DNA of 46,378 bases, taken from an uncultured delta proteobacterium. Lineage in GTDB: Bacteria; Myxococcota_A; Polyangia; Polyangiales; Polyangiaceae. This document shows positions 1 to 9,041 of the stretch, piece after piece. The notes beneath the pieces are model-generated. The model did no database searches, had not been told where the DNA came from, and saw nothing but the letters and a program-made list of their open reading frames with translations. How positions within the stretch are numbered: the stretch's first letter is position 1; every line of letters starts with the position of its first letter. The stretch spans positions 1 through 46,378 of the forward strand of contig CAITIQ010000190.1 in the NCBI GenBank assembly GCA_903892415.1, written 5' to 3'. The position numbers and the translations under genes were made by a program.

Positions 1-99
1 CGACCCCGCCGCCCGCGCCGCCCGTCTCGACCCCGCCGCCCGCGCCGCCCGTCTCGACCCCGCCGCCCGCGCCGCCCGTCTCGACCCCACCGCCCGCAG
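1..99 (+). repeat. 27-bp tandem repeat, three perfect copies plus a partial fourth
   Basis: Positions 1-27, 28-54 and 55-81 are identical 27-base units and 82-99 is a diverged partial copy. In the frame of the downstream GAF gene each unit encodes nine residues, TPPPAPPVS. The array runs off the left edge, so copy number is unknown. Perfect nucleotide identity between units points to recent expansion or slippage rather than old protein-level repetition. Confidence 0.9.
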
Positions 100-830
100 G
101 AGCTCCAGGTTCCGCGCCAGCGCATACGCTCTCCGATGGCACTGCAGACTGGGCACTCGCAGCGCGCAAAGCTGGCGAACAGCAACGCCAAGAAAGTGCG
201 CCGCCCTCACGGGGGATGCTCGCTCCCGGAGTGATCGTCCGCGCGCCCAAAGGCAGCCGCAAGAACGGCGACGAGCTAATCGCCGATCTGTTTGAGGCCT
301 GCAGTGATCTGGGCTTCGTTCAAGACCCGCTCGACGGGGCTGAATTCGTCGCAGATCTGGTGATGGAGAGCATTCCCAGCCTGATCGTGCTGGTCTCCTT
401 CTTCGACATTAACGCGCGCGAGTTCGCCGTGGTGCGACAGGTCGTCGCGAAGGGCGACGGCGAGAGTCTGCAGCCCGCCATCTTGAGCCGCGCCTCCGAG
501 TTCACGCCGAACGTTGCTCGCACCATGCGCAGCGGCCGCGCGGTCGTTTTTAGCGCGAGCGAGTGCGCAGAGCTGGCCAAAGATCCACGCTGGAACGCGC
601 TCGGAATCGTGCCCCAAACGATGGTCGCTGCACCGGTTGTTTTCAACGGGCGATTCCTGGGCATCCTCGAGGTGTGCAACCCCGTCGACGGAAAGACGCT
701 CAGCGAAAGTGACGGACACGCCCTCACCTACATCGGGGAGCAGTTCGGCGAGTTTTTAGCACAGCGAGATTTGTCGGTAGAGCCCGACTACGTCAAGCGT
801 CCCAAGCTCGCGCAGCTCGCGCGACGCTAA
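3..830 (+). CDS. GAF-domain protein with Pro-rich repeat N-terminus (5' partial)
   Basis: The reading frame is open from the window edge, so the real start lies upstream. The visible N-terminus is a proline-rich repeat (TPPPAPPVS three times, then TPPPAGAPGS), followed by a short charged linker and, from about residue 85 of the visible part, a domain of about 170 residues that reads as GAF: LIADLFEAC helix, LVMESIPSLIVLVSFFD, and the late strands MVAAPVVFNGRFLGILEVCNP then a helix ending in the FGEFLAQ segment. GAF domains bind small ligands or mediate dimerisation in signalling proteins; no ligand can be named here. The Met at 216 is an internal alternative start that would lose the repeat, but the upstream frame is open and codes a coherent repeat, so I prefer the longer form. 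It ends 15 bases before a histidine kinase gene and is probably co-transcribed with it, which suggests a sensory or regulatory partner. Confidence 0.75.
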   Translation, partial: TPPPAPPVSTPPPAPPVSTPPPAPPVSTPPPAGAPGSAPAHTLSDGTADWALAARKAGEQQRQESAPPSRGMLAPGVIVRAPKGSRKNGDELIADLFEACSDLGFVQDPLDGAEFVADLVMESIPSLIVLVSFFDINAREFAVVRQVVAKGDGESLQPAILSRASEFTPNVARTMRSGRAVVFSASECAELAKDPRWNALGIVPQTMVAAPVVFNGRFLGILEVCNPVDGKTLSESDGHALTYIGEQFGEFLAQRDLSVEPDYVKRPKLAQLARR

Positions 831-845
831 CGCCGCCGTTGCATC

Positions 846-2417
846 ATGGCTGACCGCAAGCTTGGGGAACGGCTCCTCTACTTCGCGATCGCCCCAGCCG
901 TGATCGTCGGCATCCTCGTACTTGGCGGGCTTGCTGCGCGAACCAACCTGCAGATCGATCAAGCGCGTCAGCGCACGATGCTCGACGCCACCGACACACT
1001 GGTCGACGAGCGCACCAACCTGCTCGATGCCTCCATCGTCCGACAAGACAACGCCGTCGCGGCGTACGTAAGCGTCGACGATACGTCCGTATTGCAACGA
1101 CGCTGGGCGCCTGCGGCCGCGCGCGAGACCCCAACCGTCGCGAGCGTCATGCTGATCGATCTTTCGCAATCTTCGCGCGAAGTATTGGCCTTCGCTTCAC
1201 GCGTTCCCTCGCCAGAGGACGACAACCTACGGCGACTGACGCTCACTCGACTACTCCCGTTGATGACGCTAAGCGGCGAACAACTGCGACACCTTCACGA
1301 GGTCGTCGACGAACGGCAGATGCTCGTCAGCTATTGGCAGACCACGAGGAGGGATCGCCAAGTGCTCATCGTGGTGGTGCACGACGTCGATCGCATCGTC
1401 TCCCAGATGATGCCGCAGCTGTTTCGCGATCCCGACCGCGGCAACGCGCGGATGAACGTGGTTGATGAGCGCGGAACGCTGGTCTTCGGACCGCCAATCA
1501 AAGTCGGTAGGCTCACCGTGGGAAAGCCTTTCCCCAGCACATTGACCAACTGGCGCCTTCAGGTCGCACTGACCAGCGCAGAGGCGGTCGAGCGCGAAGT
1601 CGAGAAGCGCCGGTTGTTCGAGCTCTCCATGGTGTTCGTCGCTGCGTTCGTCGCTGCGTTCGGCCTCTTCATCCTGATCCTCGCGTCGCTGAAGGAGCGG
1701 CGGCTATCAGCGCTCAAGAGCGACTTCGTGGCCAATGTGTCGCACGAACTCAAGACCCCACTCTCGTTGATCCGGCTGTTTGGAGAGCTGCTCCTGCTCG
1801 ATCGAGCGCAGAGTCCAGAGAAGCGTAAACAGTACCTATCGATCATCGTCGGGGAGAGCGAGCGCTTGACTGCGTTGATTGAGAACGTGCTCGACTTTGC
1901 GCGACTTGAGCGGGGAAAGGCTTCGTATGACTTTGCGGTTAGCGACCTATGCGAGGTGGTTCAACGCTCGGTAGACATCTACAAGTTCAGGGCGGAGCGC
2001 GAGAACGTCACGCTCAACCTCAAACTGCCGAGCGCGCCGCTGCTGGCCCGCATCGACAAACGCGCACTCGAGCTTGCTGTCATGAACCTGATCGACAACG
2101 CGCTCAAGTACGCCAAGGACGGCGCGCTCGTGGACGTTGAGTGCGATGAATCCTCGACCGGTACCTTCGTGAAGGTTTCGGACTACGGGCCTGGCATCCC
2201 TCGCCACGAACAAACTCGCATTTTCGAGAGGTTCTTTCGCGGAAGCTCAGCCGACGAGACGCGTGCGCGTGGCAGCGGCATCGGTCTCTCCTTGGTGCGG
2301 CATATCGCCCAAGCCCATGGCGGACGTGTGCGGGTGAGCAGCCCTATTCATCCCGATGGCCGGGGTACGAGTTTCACCATCGAATTGGGAAAGCGCATCC
2401 CGATCGCCGAGGGTTGA
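846..2417 (+). CDS. Membrane sensor histidine kinase
   Basis: Autophosphorylating sensor kinase of the inner membrane. Residues about 10-32 form a first membrane helix (AIAPAVIVGILVLGGLAA), followed by an extracytoplasmic sensor region of about 220 residues, a second helix near 258-282 (FVAAFVAAFGLFILILASL), then the transmitter. The H-box is DFVANVSHELKTPLSLIR with phospho-acceptor His300; the N-box is NLIDNALKYA; G1 is DYGPGIP, the F-box IFERFFRG, and G2 GSGIGLSLVRHIAQ. All catalytic boxes are intact. No clear HAMP domain is seen between the second helix and the H-box. The gene follows the GAF gene by 15 bases and precedes the FHA gene; no response regulator is adjacent, so it is an orphan kinase within this window. 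The start at 846 has only a weak ribosome binding site. Confidence 0.92.
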   Translation: MADRKLGERLLYFAIAPAVIVGILVLGGLAARTNLQIDQARQRTMLDATDTLVDERTNLLDASIVRQDNAVAAYVSVDDTSVLQRRWAPAAARETPTVASVMLIDLSQSSREVLAFASRVPSPEDDNLRRLTLTRLLPLMTLSGEQLRHLHEVVDERQMLVSYWQTTRRDRQVLIVVVHDVDRIVSQMMPQLFRDPDRGNARMNVVDERGTLVFGPPIKVGRLTVGKPFPSTLTNWRLQVALTSAEAVEREVEKRRLFELSMVFVAAFVAAFGLFILILASLKERRLSALKSDFVANVSHELKTPLSLIRLFGELLLLDRAQSPEKRKQYLSIIVGESERLTALIENVLDFARLERGKASYDFAVSDLCEVVQRSVDIYKFRAERENVTLNLKLPSAPLLARIDKRALELAVMNLIDNALKYAKDGALVDVECDESSTGTFVKVSDYGPGIPRHEQTRIFERFFRGSSADETRARGSGIGLSLVRHIAQAHGGRVRVSSPIHPDGRGTSFTIELGKRIPIAEG

Positions 2418-2497
2418 GCCTGAATTAGAGGCCGCGGCCGTCCTTTTATGCATCGCACTTGCACCTTCGCGGAGACCCGCGCCATGATAGGGACTTC

Positions 2498-3919
2498 ATG
2501 GCTGGAGCATCCGAAACGCGGGCAGTGGCAGCTCGAGTTGCCAAGATCCTGCGGGAGCGCGGACGCAACGACGAAGCGATCGCGATCTTATGCGCAGGCG
2601 CGGCGGCCTTCGGTAACGACGCAGAGGGTCAGGGGCTGCTCGCCGAGGCACTTCGCTTCGACCAAAATTCGCCGCTCGCGCGCATGGCCTTCGAGCGAAT
2701 GGAAGGCGTGATTGGCCATCACGGCCTACTCGACCAAGCTATCGCGCAATACAGCCATGAAGAGCTGAGCAAGCTCGAGCGCACGTTGAGGCCGGGGGTC
2801 TTCCTCAAGGCTCAGGTCGGCTTCAACAACAACGTCAAGTATCAGGGCGCCGAGTACCATATCCAAACGGAAGACTCCGGCCTGGATAAGCCGCACATCA
2901 TCACGCACCTTTTCGCCGACGGCGGTCGCGTGATCAAGAGCCACAAGCGCTCCTACGCGACCGAAACATCACGCACAGATGTCTCGTTGTTCGTTCGTGG
3001 GCTGATGAAGGGCCAGCACATGGAGATGCTCCTGATGCTGCGCGAGGGGGTCTTCGACGACATCATTGCTGGGCGAGCGTCTGGGGGCGTCGAGGTGCTT
3101 GAGCATCCACCCAAGGTCGAGCTCGATCGAATTGGCAACAAGAAGAAGGAGACTCCCCAGAAGGGCGTTCCTTCTGCACCCCTCTCTCAACGCGGTGCAG
3201 TCCCAGCCGCTCGGCCGTCATCACCGCAGGCGCCTATCGCCCAGAGTTTGAGCGCCCGCTTGCACGTGACGCGCTCACTGCACGGTGGCCCTGACTCCTA
3301 CGACGTCATTGGAACCGACGCGGTGCTCGGGACGAGCGGCAGCGTCCGACTCGAAGGCGAGAAGTTCTGCCACCCCCGTGAAGCGGTGCTCACCTTCGAC
3401 GGCAAGACCCTGACGGTCAATGACTTGGACGGTGGCAACGGAGTGTTCCTACGTATCCAGCGCCGTGTTGAAATCGGGGTGTTTGACGAGTTCATCGTCG
3501 GGGACCAACTGCTGCGCCTCGAGCGCAATCCCGACCCGAATGACGGTCCAGGCGTGGGCCCTACCTACTTCCGCTCTTCGCTCAAGTGGCCCAGCGCCTT
3601 CCGCGTGGTTCAAGTCTTTGAAGGTGGTGCACTGGGTGCTGTAGCAACGGCACGAGGAACCACGCTGCAGATTGGGGCGGCCCCTGACTACGCCAATGAC
3701 CTCGTCTTCCGCGGAGACCCGTTGGTTGCGCCGTTCCACTGTGTGATTGAGGAACAGGCAGAGGCCTTCATCCTCAGTGATCTCGGGGCTAAGTCGGGAG
3801 TGTTCGTCCGGGTACAAGGTCGCCAAGCGCTGGAGCATGGCAGTGAAATCCTCGTCGGAAGGACCCGCCTGATGGTGGATCTCAGCCCGTCGAATCCGCA
3901 GCTATCACCGCTGGGCTGA
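2498..3919 (+). CDS. Protein with two C-terminal FHA domains
   Basis: Cytoplasmic signalling protein of about 473 residues. The N-terminal 200 residues are an unrecognised domain with a helical start (AARVAKILRERGRNDEAIAIL, TPR-like in feel) and a conserved-looking block around YHIQTEDSGLDKPHIITHLF. Then comes a Pro/Ser/Ala linker and two FHA-like beta sandwiches: about residues 255-345 (GTSGSVRLEGEKFCHPREAV ... NDLDGGNGVFLRI) and 370-465 (LQIGAAPDYANDLVF ... HCVIEE ... LSDLGAKSGVFVRVQG). FHA domains bind phosphothreonine peptides, which fits the Ser/Thr kinases elsewhere in the window. The canonical GR-S-H-N signature is eroded in both copies, so phosphopeptide binding is not certain. I place the start at the Met at 2498, six bases after an AGGG sequence, rather than at the in-frame ATG at 2459. 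Confidence 0.82.
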   Translation: MAGASETRAVAARVAKILRERGRNDEAIAILCAGAAAFGNDAEGQGLLAEALRFDQNSPLARMAFERMEGVIGHHGLLDQAIAQYSHEELSKLERTLRPGVFLKAQVGFNNNVKYQGAEYHIQTEDSGLDKPHIITHLFADGGRVIKSHKRSYATETSRTDVSLFVRGLMKGQHMEMLLMLREGVFDDIIAGRASGGVEVLEHPPKVELDRIGNKKKETPQKGVPSAPLSQRGAVPAARPSSPQAPIAQSLSARLHVTRSLHGGPDSYDVIGTDAVLGTSGSVRLEGEKFCHPREAVLTFDGKTLTVNDLDGGNGVFLRIQRRVEIGVFDEFIVGDQLLRLERNPDPNDGPGVGPTYFRSSLKWPSAFRVVQVFEGGALGAVATARGTTLQIGAAPDYANDLVFRGDPLVAPFHCVIEEQAEAFILSDLGAKSGVFVRVQGRQALEHGSEILVGRTRLMVDLSPSNPQLSPLG

Positions 3920-4008
3920 GGTCGATCGCCGCGTCGCGCATCAAGTGAGAGCGAGCAACATTCGCACTTTCGATAGACCTGAAGCGGAACCTTCACGTCA
4001 GAGTAGCC

Positions 4009-4419
4009 ATGAGGTTATTCGTTCTCGCCCTGGCCCTTGTTTCCTGTACGCGCAGCCCCGAGCCGCAACCCGCAACGTCCGACATGAGCAGCGCGCGGAC
4101 CGATGCTCGCCCGGCCCCTTCTGATACCCGCCCTCACGAGGCGTTGCCCGTACCGAGCTCGGCCGCTGCAGCACGGATGGACGCCCTGTTCCAAGGGACC
4201 TGCGCCCCCGCGGGAAGTCGGGGCGGCTGCTACCGACTGACCTTGAAAGCCGACGGCACCTTCCAGCATGTGCTCATGGACGCGACCATGGGCGGAACCT
4301 ACGTCATTGATGGCGGCACACTTACGCTGAGTTTCCCCAAAGGGGGACCAGAGCCCCAAACACTGAGCTCGACCGACAACTGGAATACCCTGTCGAACGG
4401 CTACAAGCGGCTGCCTTGA
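4009..4419 (+). CDS. Small predicted lipoprotein
   Basis: A 136-residue protein that starts with a short signal peptide and lipobox (MRLFVLALALVSC, Cys13), then a Ser/Pro/Ala/Asp-rich linker. The mature C-terminal 80 residues hold two Cys (TCAPAGSRGGCYRLTL) and alternating strands (KADGTFQHVLM, GGTYVIDGGTLTLSF), a pattern seen in small lipocalin-like or META-type extracytoplasmic domains; the exact family is not recognised. Its 3' end overlaps the convergent FAD dehydrogenase gene by 19 bases (4401-4419). Export and lipidation are inferred from the signal only. Confidence 0.7.
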   Translation: MRLFVLALALVSCTRSPEPQPATSDMSSARTDARPAPSDTRPHEALPVPSSAAAARMDALFQGTCAPAGSRGGCYRLTLKADGTFQHVLMDATMGGTYVIDGGTLTLSFPKGGPEPQTLSSTDNWNTLSNGYKRLP

Positions 4420-5960
4420 GTCGGATAAAGCACTGCACATTGATCGGCGCAGCGCTGCCCATCAATCGCGGCGCTGACGATACCACCGGCATATCCCGCG
4501 CCCTCGCCGCAGGGGAAAAGGCCGCGGATCTGTGGGTGCTCGAGGGTGATGGCATCACGTGGGATGCGCACGGGTGAGGAGGTCCTCGACTCAACGGCCA
4601 CCACCACGGCCTCATTGCTGAGGAACCCGCGCATCTTGCTACCAAACGCCTTCAATCCAAGCTGCAATCGCTCCGCTACATCGGGCGGCAGCAGCTCGTC
4701 CACCCGGTAACTCACAATGCCCGGCGGATAACTGCAAGCCGGCAAGTTCGTCGATGGTCGCCCAGAGATGAAGTCGACCATTCGCTGCGCAGGAGCAGCC
4801 TGCGTGCTGCCTCCGGCTAGCCAAGCCGCTTGCTCGACCGCGCGTTGGTAGGCCACTCCAGAGAGAGGACCACCATCGCCTTTGGGCCCTTTGATCTCCA
4901 CCACGACCCCGCTGTTCGCGAAGGGGTTGTTACGTTTGCTTGGCGACCAGCCGTTGGTGACAACTTCACCAGGAGCCGTCGCACAAGGAGCAATGATCCC
5001 TCCAGGACACATACAGAAGGAATAAACCCCCAATCCAAGTACCTGAGCTACTGCAGAATAGCTTGCAGGCGGCAGATGCGGATCTCGAGTGGGGGAGTGA
5101 TATTGCAGCTGATCGATGATGGCCTGCGGATGCTCTAGCCTTACTCCGAGGGCAAAGTCCTTGCGCTCGATGAGCACTTGCCGTCGATGAAGAAGCTCGA
5201 AGACATCGCGTGCAGAATGACCAGTAGCGAGGATCAGCCTCTTGCCAGGGACTTCCTCGCCACTCGCGAGTACCACGCCGACGAGCTGATTATCCTTGAG
5301 TAGAAGGTCTGCGACGCGAGCGCCAAAGCGCACCTCGCCACCTGCGTTGCGGATCGCGTCGCGAATAGCCGCAATGATGGCCGGCAGCTTATTAGTACCA
5401 ATATGCGGGTGGGCATCGACGAGGATGTCGGGGCTCGCGCCATAAGCAACCAACGTCTCGAGCACCTGCCTGACATCTCCGCGTTTCGAGCTGCGGGTGT
5501 AGAGCTTGCCATCGCTATAGGTGCCAGCCCCGCCCTCACCAAAGCAGTAGTTGCTATCCGGGTCCACGAGGTGGCGTTGGGTGATAGCTGCGAGATCTCG
5601 GCGGCGCGCCTGCACGTCCTTGCCGCGCTCCAACACGACGGGCTTAAGCCCTCGCTCGATGCAGCGGAGGGCTGCAAACAGCCCAGCAGGCCCCGCGCCG
5701 ACCACGATCACAGGGGAAGCATGTTGGACATCAGGTAGCGCCGCCTGAGTAGGCGGTTGCGCCACGAAAGGCTCGCTCGAGACCTCGACCCTCAACTGGA
5801 TTCGCGGCGCGCGGGCGCGCGCATCGATCGACCGTTTTACGATCCGATGCGCAACCACCTCGCCAAGCTTCCACGCGACGGCCCGCTCTGCCGCCGCTCG
5901 GACAAGCAAAGGCTCGGCAGCGTCGGAGGGTGACAGCAGAATGTCGACGATTCGGTTCAT
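4401..5960 (-). CDS. FAD-dependent dehydrogenase (COG2509-type flavoprotein)
   Basis: A 519-residue flavoprotein. An N-terminal region of about 80 residues (RRxDILLSPSD-like start, here NRIVDILLSPSD) precedes a Rossmann FAD-binding motif, VIVVGAGPAGLFAAL, ending with VVLERGKDV, where the Glu binds ribose. Downstream landmarks of this uncharacterised oxidoreductase family are NYCFGEGGAGTYSDGKLYTR, LILATGHSARD, CMCPGG and the C-terminal FAD segment LFPCGEGAGYAGGI. Substrate and physiological role are not known; members are often annotated as uncharacterised FAD-dependent dehydrogenases. I chose the Met at 5960 over more upstream starts because homology begins there and it leaves a 74-base divergent spacer to the sterol reductase. 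The 3' end overlaps the preceding lipoprotein gene by 19 bases, tail to tail. Confidence 0.88.
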   Translation of the reverse strand: MNRIVDILLSPSDAAEPLLVRAAAERAVAWKLGEVVAHRIVKRSIDARARAPRIQLRVEVSSEPFVAQPPTQAALPDVQHASPVIVVGAGPAGLFAALRCIERGLKPVVLERGKDVQARRRDLAAITQRHLVDPDSNYCFGEGGAGTYSDGKLYTRSSKRGDVRQVLETLVAYGASPDILVDAHPHIGTNKLPAIIAAIRDAIRNAGGEVRFGARVADLLLKDNQLVGVVLASGEEVPGKRLILATGHSARDVFELLHRRQVLIERKDFALGVRLEHPQAIIDQLQYHSPTRDPHLPPASYSAVAQVLGLGVYSFCMCPGGIIAPCATAPGEVVTNGWSPSKRNNPFANSGVVVEIKGPKGDGGPLSGVAYQRAVEQAAWLAGGSTQAAPAQRMVDFISGRPSTNLPACSYPPGIVSYRVDELLPPDVAERLQLGLKAFGSKMRGFLSNEAVVVAVESRTSSPVRIPRDAITLEHPQIRGLFPCGEGAGYAGGIVSAAIDGQRCADQCAVLYPTQGSRL

Positions 5961-6034
5961 GGGATGAAGGCGGGCCGACTCTATTGAAGGCACGGCTTGG
6001 CAGCAAAGCCAAACCGGTGCAAAGAGCGGCCTCA

Positions 6035-7333
6035 ATGACATCGATTGCCCCTCCCGCAACGGACGCAGCCGAAGGCACAGCGAAGAAGGCTCGAGCCAAG
6101 GGAGACCACACCCACTTTGGTGGGCCCTTGGGCGCAACGATCCTGATCGTCTTTCTACCTCTCATCAGCATCTATCTTTGGATTTCTATCCATAGGCATG
6201 GCGGCGAGCTCGTGCTTCCCAGCCGCGCGCTCTTGAGCGAGATACCCTTGCCCACTCCACGTAGTGCGGCGCTGCTTTTTGGCTGGCTTGCATTTCAAGT
6301 TGCGCTGCAAGTTCTGTTGCCGGGCAAAGTTGTCACTGGCCTCGCGCAGCGTGACGGCGTGCGTATGCAGTACAAGCTCAACGGCCTAATCTCCCTGGTC
6401 GTAACCCTGGCCCTGGGCGCCAGTCTTTATGCAGCTGGGCTGATTCGAGGCCAAGTCGTACTGGAGGAACTGGGCCCGCTACTCAGCTGCTCTATCCTCT
6501 TTGCATTCGCTTTCAGCCTCTTCATCTACCTTTACGGCTTCACCTCGCAACGTGACGAAGAGCGCTCAGGCATCCTGGTCTACGACTACTTCATGGGCTC
6601 ATCGCTCAACCCACGTATCGGCAAGCTCTTTGATCTGAAGCTCTTCTTCGAGTCGAAGATCGGGATGACCACCTGGATCGTCCTGGCGTTCGCCATGGCC
6701 TGCGCCCAGTACGAGCGGACAGGTAGCCTGTCAAAAGAGATGGTGCTGGTTTGTGTGCTGCAGCTTTGGTACGTCGTGGACTTTTACTGGTTTGAAGACG
6801 CGATGCTGACGACGTGGGACATCAACTATGAAAACTACGGCTTTATGTTAGCCCAAGGGTTCATAGTCTGGATGCCCTTCAACTTTTCGCTGCAAGCCCA
6901 GTACCTCGTGTACCACCAGCCCAACATCCCACTCGCTGTCATCCCATTGATTGCGCTGTTCAACTTCGCTGGGTACTACGTCTTTCGCGCATCCAACTTG
7001 CAGAAACACAATTTTCGGACCGACCCAAACGCCCAGATTTGGGGCAAGCCGCCTACGTTTTTGCAGACCAAACGCGGAACCAAATTGCTGACCTCAGGCT
7101 TCTGGGGTCTGGCCCGCCATACAAACTACTTGGGAGACCTGATGATGGCGCTCGCCTGGTGCCTCCCCTCCGGGTTCTCCCACATCCCGCCCTACTTCTA
7201 CTTCATCTACTTCGCACCGCTATTGATTGATCGGGAGCGTCGTGACCACAAAGTGTGTGCGCAGAAGTACGGTCAAGATTGGGAGACGTACTGTGCCAAG
7301 GTCAAATATCGCATCGTACCTGGCATTTATTGA
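6035..7333 (+). CDS. C-14 (delta-14) sterol reductase, ERG24/DHCR7 family
   Basis: An integral membrane protein of 432 residues with about eight to ten hydrophobic segments. Reduces a ring double bond of a sterol with NADPH; by resemblance to TM7SF2/lamin B receptor and ERG24 the likely bond is C14-C15. Family hallmarks are FIYLYGFTSQRDEE, DYFMGSSLNPRIG, WYVVDFYWFEDAML, LLTSGFWGLARHTNYLGDL, MMALAWCLPSGFSHIPPYFY, and the C-terminal RERRDHKVCAQKYGQDW followed by YRIVPGIY. The LGDL-MALAW-LP-G-SH pattern is closer to C14 reductases than to DHCR7 or ERG4. A short charged N-terminus precedes the first helix; I use the Met at 6035. Such genes are known in sterol-making bacteria including some myxobacteria and methanotrophs. 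No other sterol gene is in the window. The exact bond reduced is inference. Confidence 0.88.
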   Translation: MTSIAPPATDAAEGTAKKARAKGDHTHFGGPLGATILIVFLPLISIYLWISIHRHGGELVLPSRALLSEIPLPTPRSAALLFGWLAFQVALQVLLPGKVVTGLAQRDGVRMQYKLNGLISLVVTLALGASLYAAGLIRGQVVLEELGPLLSCSILFAFAFSLFIYLYGFTSQRDEERSGILVYDYFMGSSLNPRIGKLFDLKLFFESKIGMTTWIVLAFAMACAQYERTGSLSKEMVLVCVLQLWYVVDFYWFEDAMLTTWDINYENYGFMLAQGFIVWMPFNFSLQAQYLVYHQPNIPLAVIPLIALFNFAGYYVFRASNLQKHNFRTDPNAQIWGKPPTFLQTKRGTKLLTSGFWGLARHTNYLGDLMMALAWCLPSGFSHIPPYFYFIYFAPLLIDRERRDHKVCAQKYGQDWETYCAKVKYRIVPGIY

Positions 7334-7374
7334 TACGGGGTCATCGCGGTATCGGGGTGCGCTCACGCGCTCCC

Positions 7375-8937
7375 CTACCGCTTACGCAGTGACTGAGGCA
7401 TTGGCTGAGTCAGCTGCTCCTCCAACACAATCACTTCAGTCGTCTGGCGCGGCAGCTCATGAACGATGGAGTGACGATGGGCGTCGAGCGCAAGCAGTCG
7501 GTTCGCTAGCGCTGTGCCGTTGGATGGCCGCTCGTTAGGTTGCTTGGATAGGCAGGCCATCACTACGGCCTCGAGCCCAGGAGGCAGCGGCACATCAACG
7601 CGCTGACTTGGTGGCGTGACTCGCTCGGTCACGTGCGCAGTAAGTTGAGCCGTCACACCTTTCGCGTGGAAGAGCGTCTGACCGGTCAGCAGAAAGTACG
7701 CGACAGCCCCCATCGAATACACATCACTCCGAGCGTCCGCCTCAGAGCCGGCCACCAACTCTGGTGCCATGAAGTTGGGCGTTCCGACCACGTAACCCTC
7801 GAGGGTCAGCCCCTCGGAATCCTCCTGCCCCCTCAGTTGCACGATGCCGAAGTCGATCACCTTGACGAAGTCCACCTCACCACCGGCGGCCGCTACAACA
7901 AGGTTGTCCGGCTTGAGGTCGCGGTGAACCATTCCCTTCTCATGTGCCTCGCCTAGCGCGCGTGCAACCTGCATCATCAACCGAATCACGCGCTGCGGCT
8001 GCACGGGCCCCTGCTCCTTTACGAGCGTTCCCAAAGTCACCCCATCCAGGAGCTCCATTGCGTAATAGAGCAAGCCGTCATCGGTGACACCGTAGTCAAA
8101 AACGCGCACGGTGTTTGGATGCCTAAGTTCGGCGAGCGCCTCGACCTCTCGCTCAAAGCGCGCAGCAGATTGGTCATCAACCTGACGCAGCACCTTTAAA
8201 GCCACGTCTCGACGCAGGCCGCGATGGAAGGCGGCCCAAACCTCGCCCATCCCTCCCTTACCAATCAACTTCTTGAGCTGATAGCGCCCGATGCTACGCG
8301 ACTCGTAAACCTGCTGACGCAACCGGTGATTCAAGTGCCCACCAGCAACACTCACGGCGCCCATCGTACTTATAAGTAGCAATCCGAATCCGAAGGCAAC
8401 TTGAGCGGAGTCACTACTCCTAAACGCGGCAAAGCGATCATAGGCGTAGAGGGAAACAAAGAAGCTCAGCGCAAAGCTCAGCAAAGTGGTCGCAACAAAC
8501 CGGACCGTCTTGTTCCAAGGAAGGTCGAGAAAGGCCGGAACCGTCATGACGATCACACAGCCCATCATGTGAATGGTACCCAGCGAGCCTGAATATGCGG
8601 TCAAGGCACCGAGGCCTAATGCCAGCGTCGACATGAACGCAGCCATCAGCCCATCTCGGATTATGGCTGAGCTAGGCCCAAACTTGCGACCAAGCACCCC
8701 AATTCCGATCAAAATGGCGCCGGTGACGGACCTGATCACTACGGCTGGAAGAGCCGCTCCCTCGTAAAGGATATGGCCCAAAAGGACATCCACCGGCAGA
8801 AACAGGAACCAGGCAACGAGCGGAATCGGAATCAACCCGACGGCACGCTGACCTTGTCGCGCTGCAGCTTGCCATTGACGCTGCTGAGCAGTCCGTATTG
8901 TGCCATTGCCTCGCTCGGTCGGAATCGCTCGGCTCAT
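7375..8937 (-). CDS. Ser/Thr protein kinase with N-terminal multi-pass membrane domain
   Basis: About 520 residues. The N-terminal 205 residues hold roughly six hydrophobic segments (VAWFLFLPVDVLLGHIL, AVVIRSVTGAILIGIGVL, GLMAAFMSTLALGLGAL, MMGCVIVMTVPAFL, FVATTLLSFALSFFVSLYA, VAFGFGLLLISTMGAVSVA), followed by a cytoplasmic Hanks-type kinase domain to about residue 480. Key residues are all present: GKGGMGEVW P-loop, ALKVLRQ lysine (about 248), HRDLKPDN catalytic loop (Asp340), DFG (Asp362) and the VGTPNFMAPE activation segment. A short C-terminal tail follows. Most bacterial kinases of this class put the kinase first and the membrane helix last, so this reversed order is less usual but known in myxobacteria. 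A longer form from a TTG at 9030 is possible; I prefer the ATG at 8937. Confidence 0.92.
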   Translation of the reverse strand: MSRAIPTERGNGTIRTAQQRQWQAAARQGQRAVGLIPIPLVAWFLFLPVDVLLGHILYEGAALPAVVIRSVTGAILIGIGVLGRKFGPSSAIIRDGLMAAFMSTLALGLGALTAYSGSLGTIHMMGCVIVMTVPAFLDLPWNKTVRFVATTLLSFALSFFVSLYAYDRFAAFRSSDSAQVAFGFGLLLISTMGAVSVAGGHLNHRLRQQVYESRSIGRYQLKKLIGKGGMGEVWAAFHRGLRRDVALKVLRQVDDQSAARFEREVEALAELRHPNTVRVFDYGVTDDGLLYYAMELLDGVTLGTLVKEQGPVQPQRVIRLMMQVARALGEAHEKGMVHRDLKPDNLVVAAAGGEVDFVKVIDFGIVQLRGQEDSEGLTLEGYVVGTPNFMAPELVAGSEADARSDVYSMGAVAYFLLTGQTLFHAKGVTAQLTAHVTERVTPPSQRVDVPLPPGLEAVVMACLSKQPNERPSNGTALANRLLALDAHRHSIVHELPRQTTEVIVLEEQLTQPMPQSLRKR

Positions 8938-9041
8938 CCGCCGGCGAGTCTCGCATGATCGACCGGAGGTTGAGGGCGCAATAACCGAAGCCACCCGCCC
9001 CTCGGCGAGGGTTGCTCGCTGGGCAACCAACTAGCGGGCTG

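Noticed and set aside
1..99. CRISPR-like array at the left edge
   Set aside because: Units are directly adjacent with no spacers and are in frame with a coding sequence.
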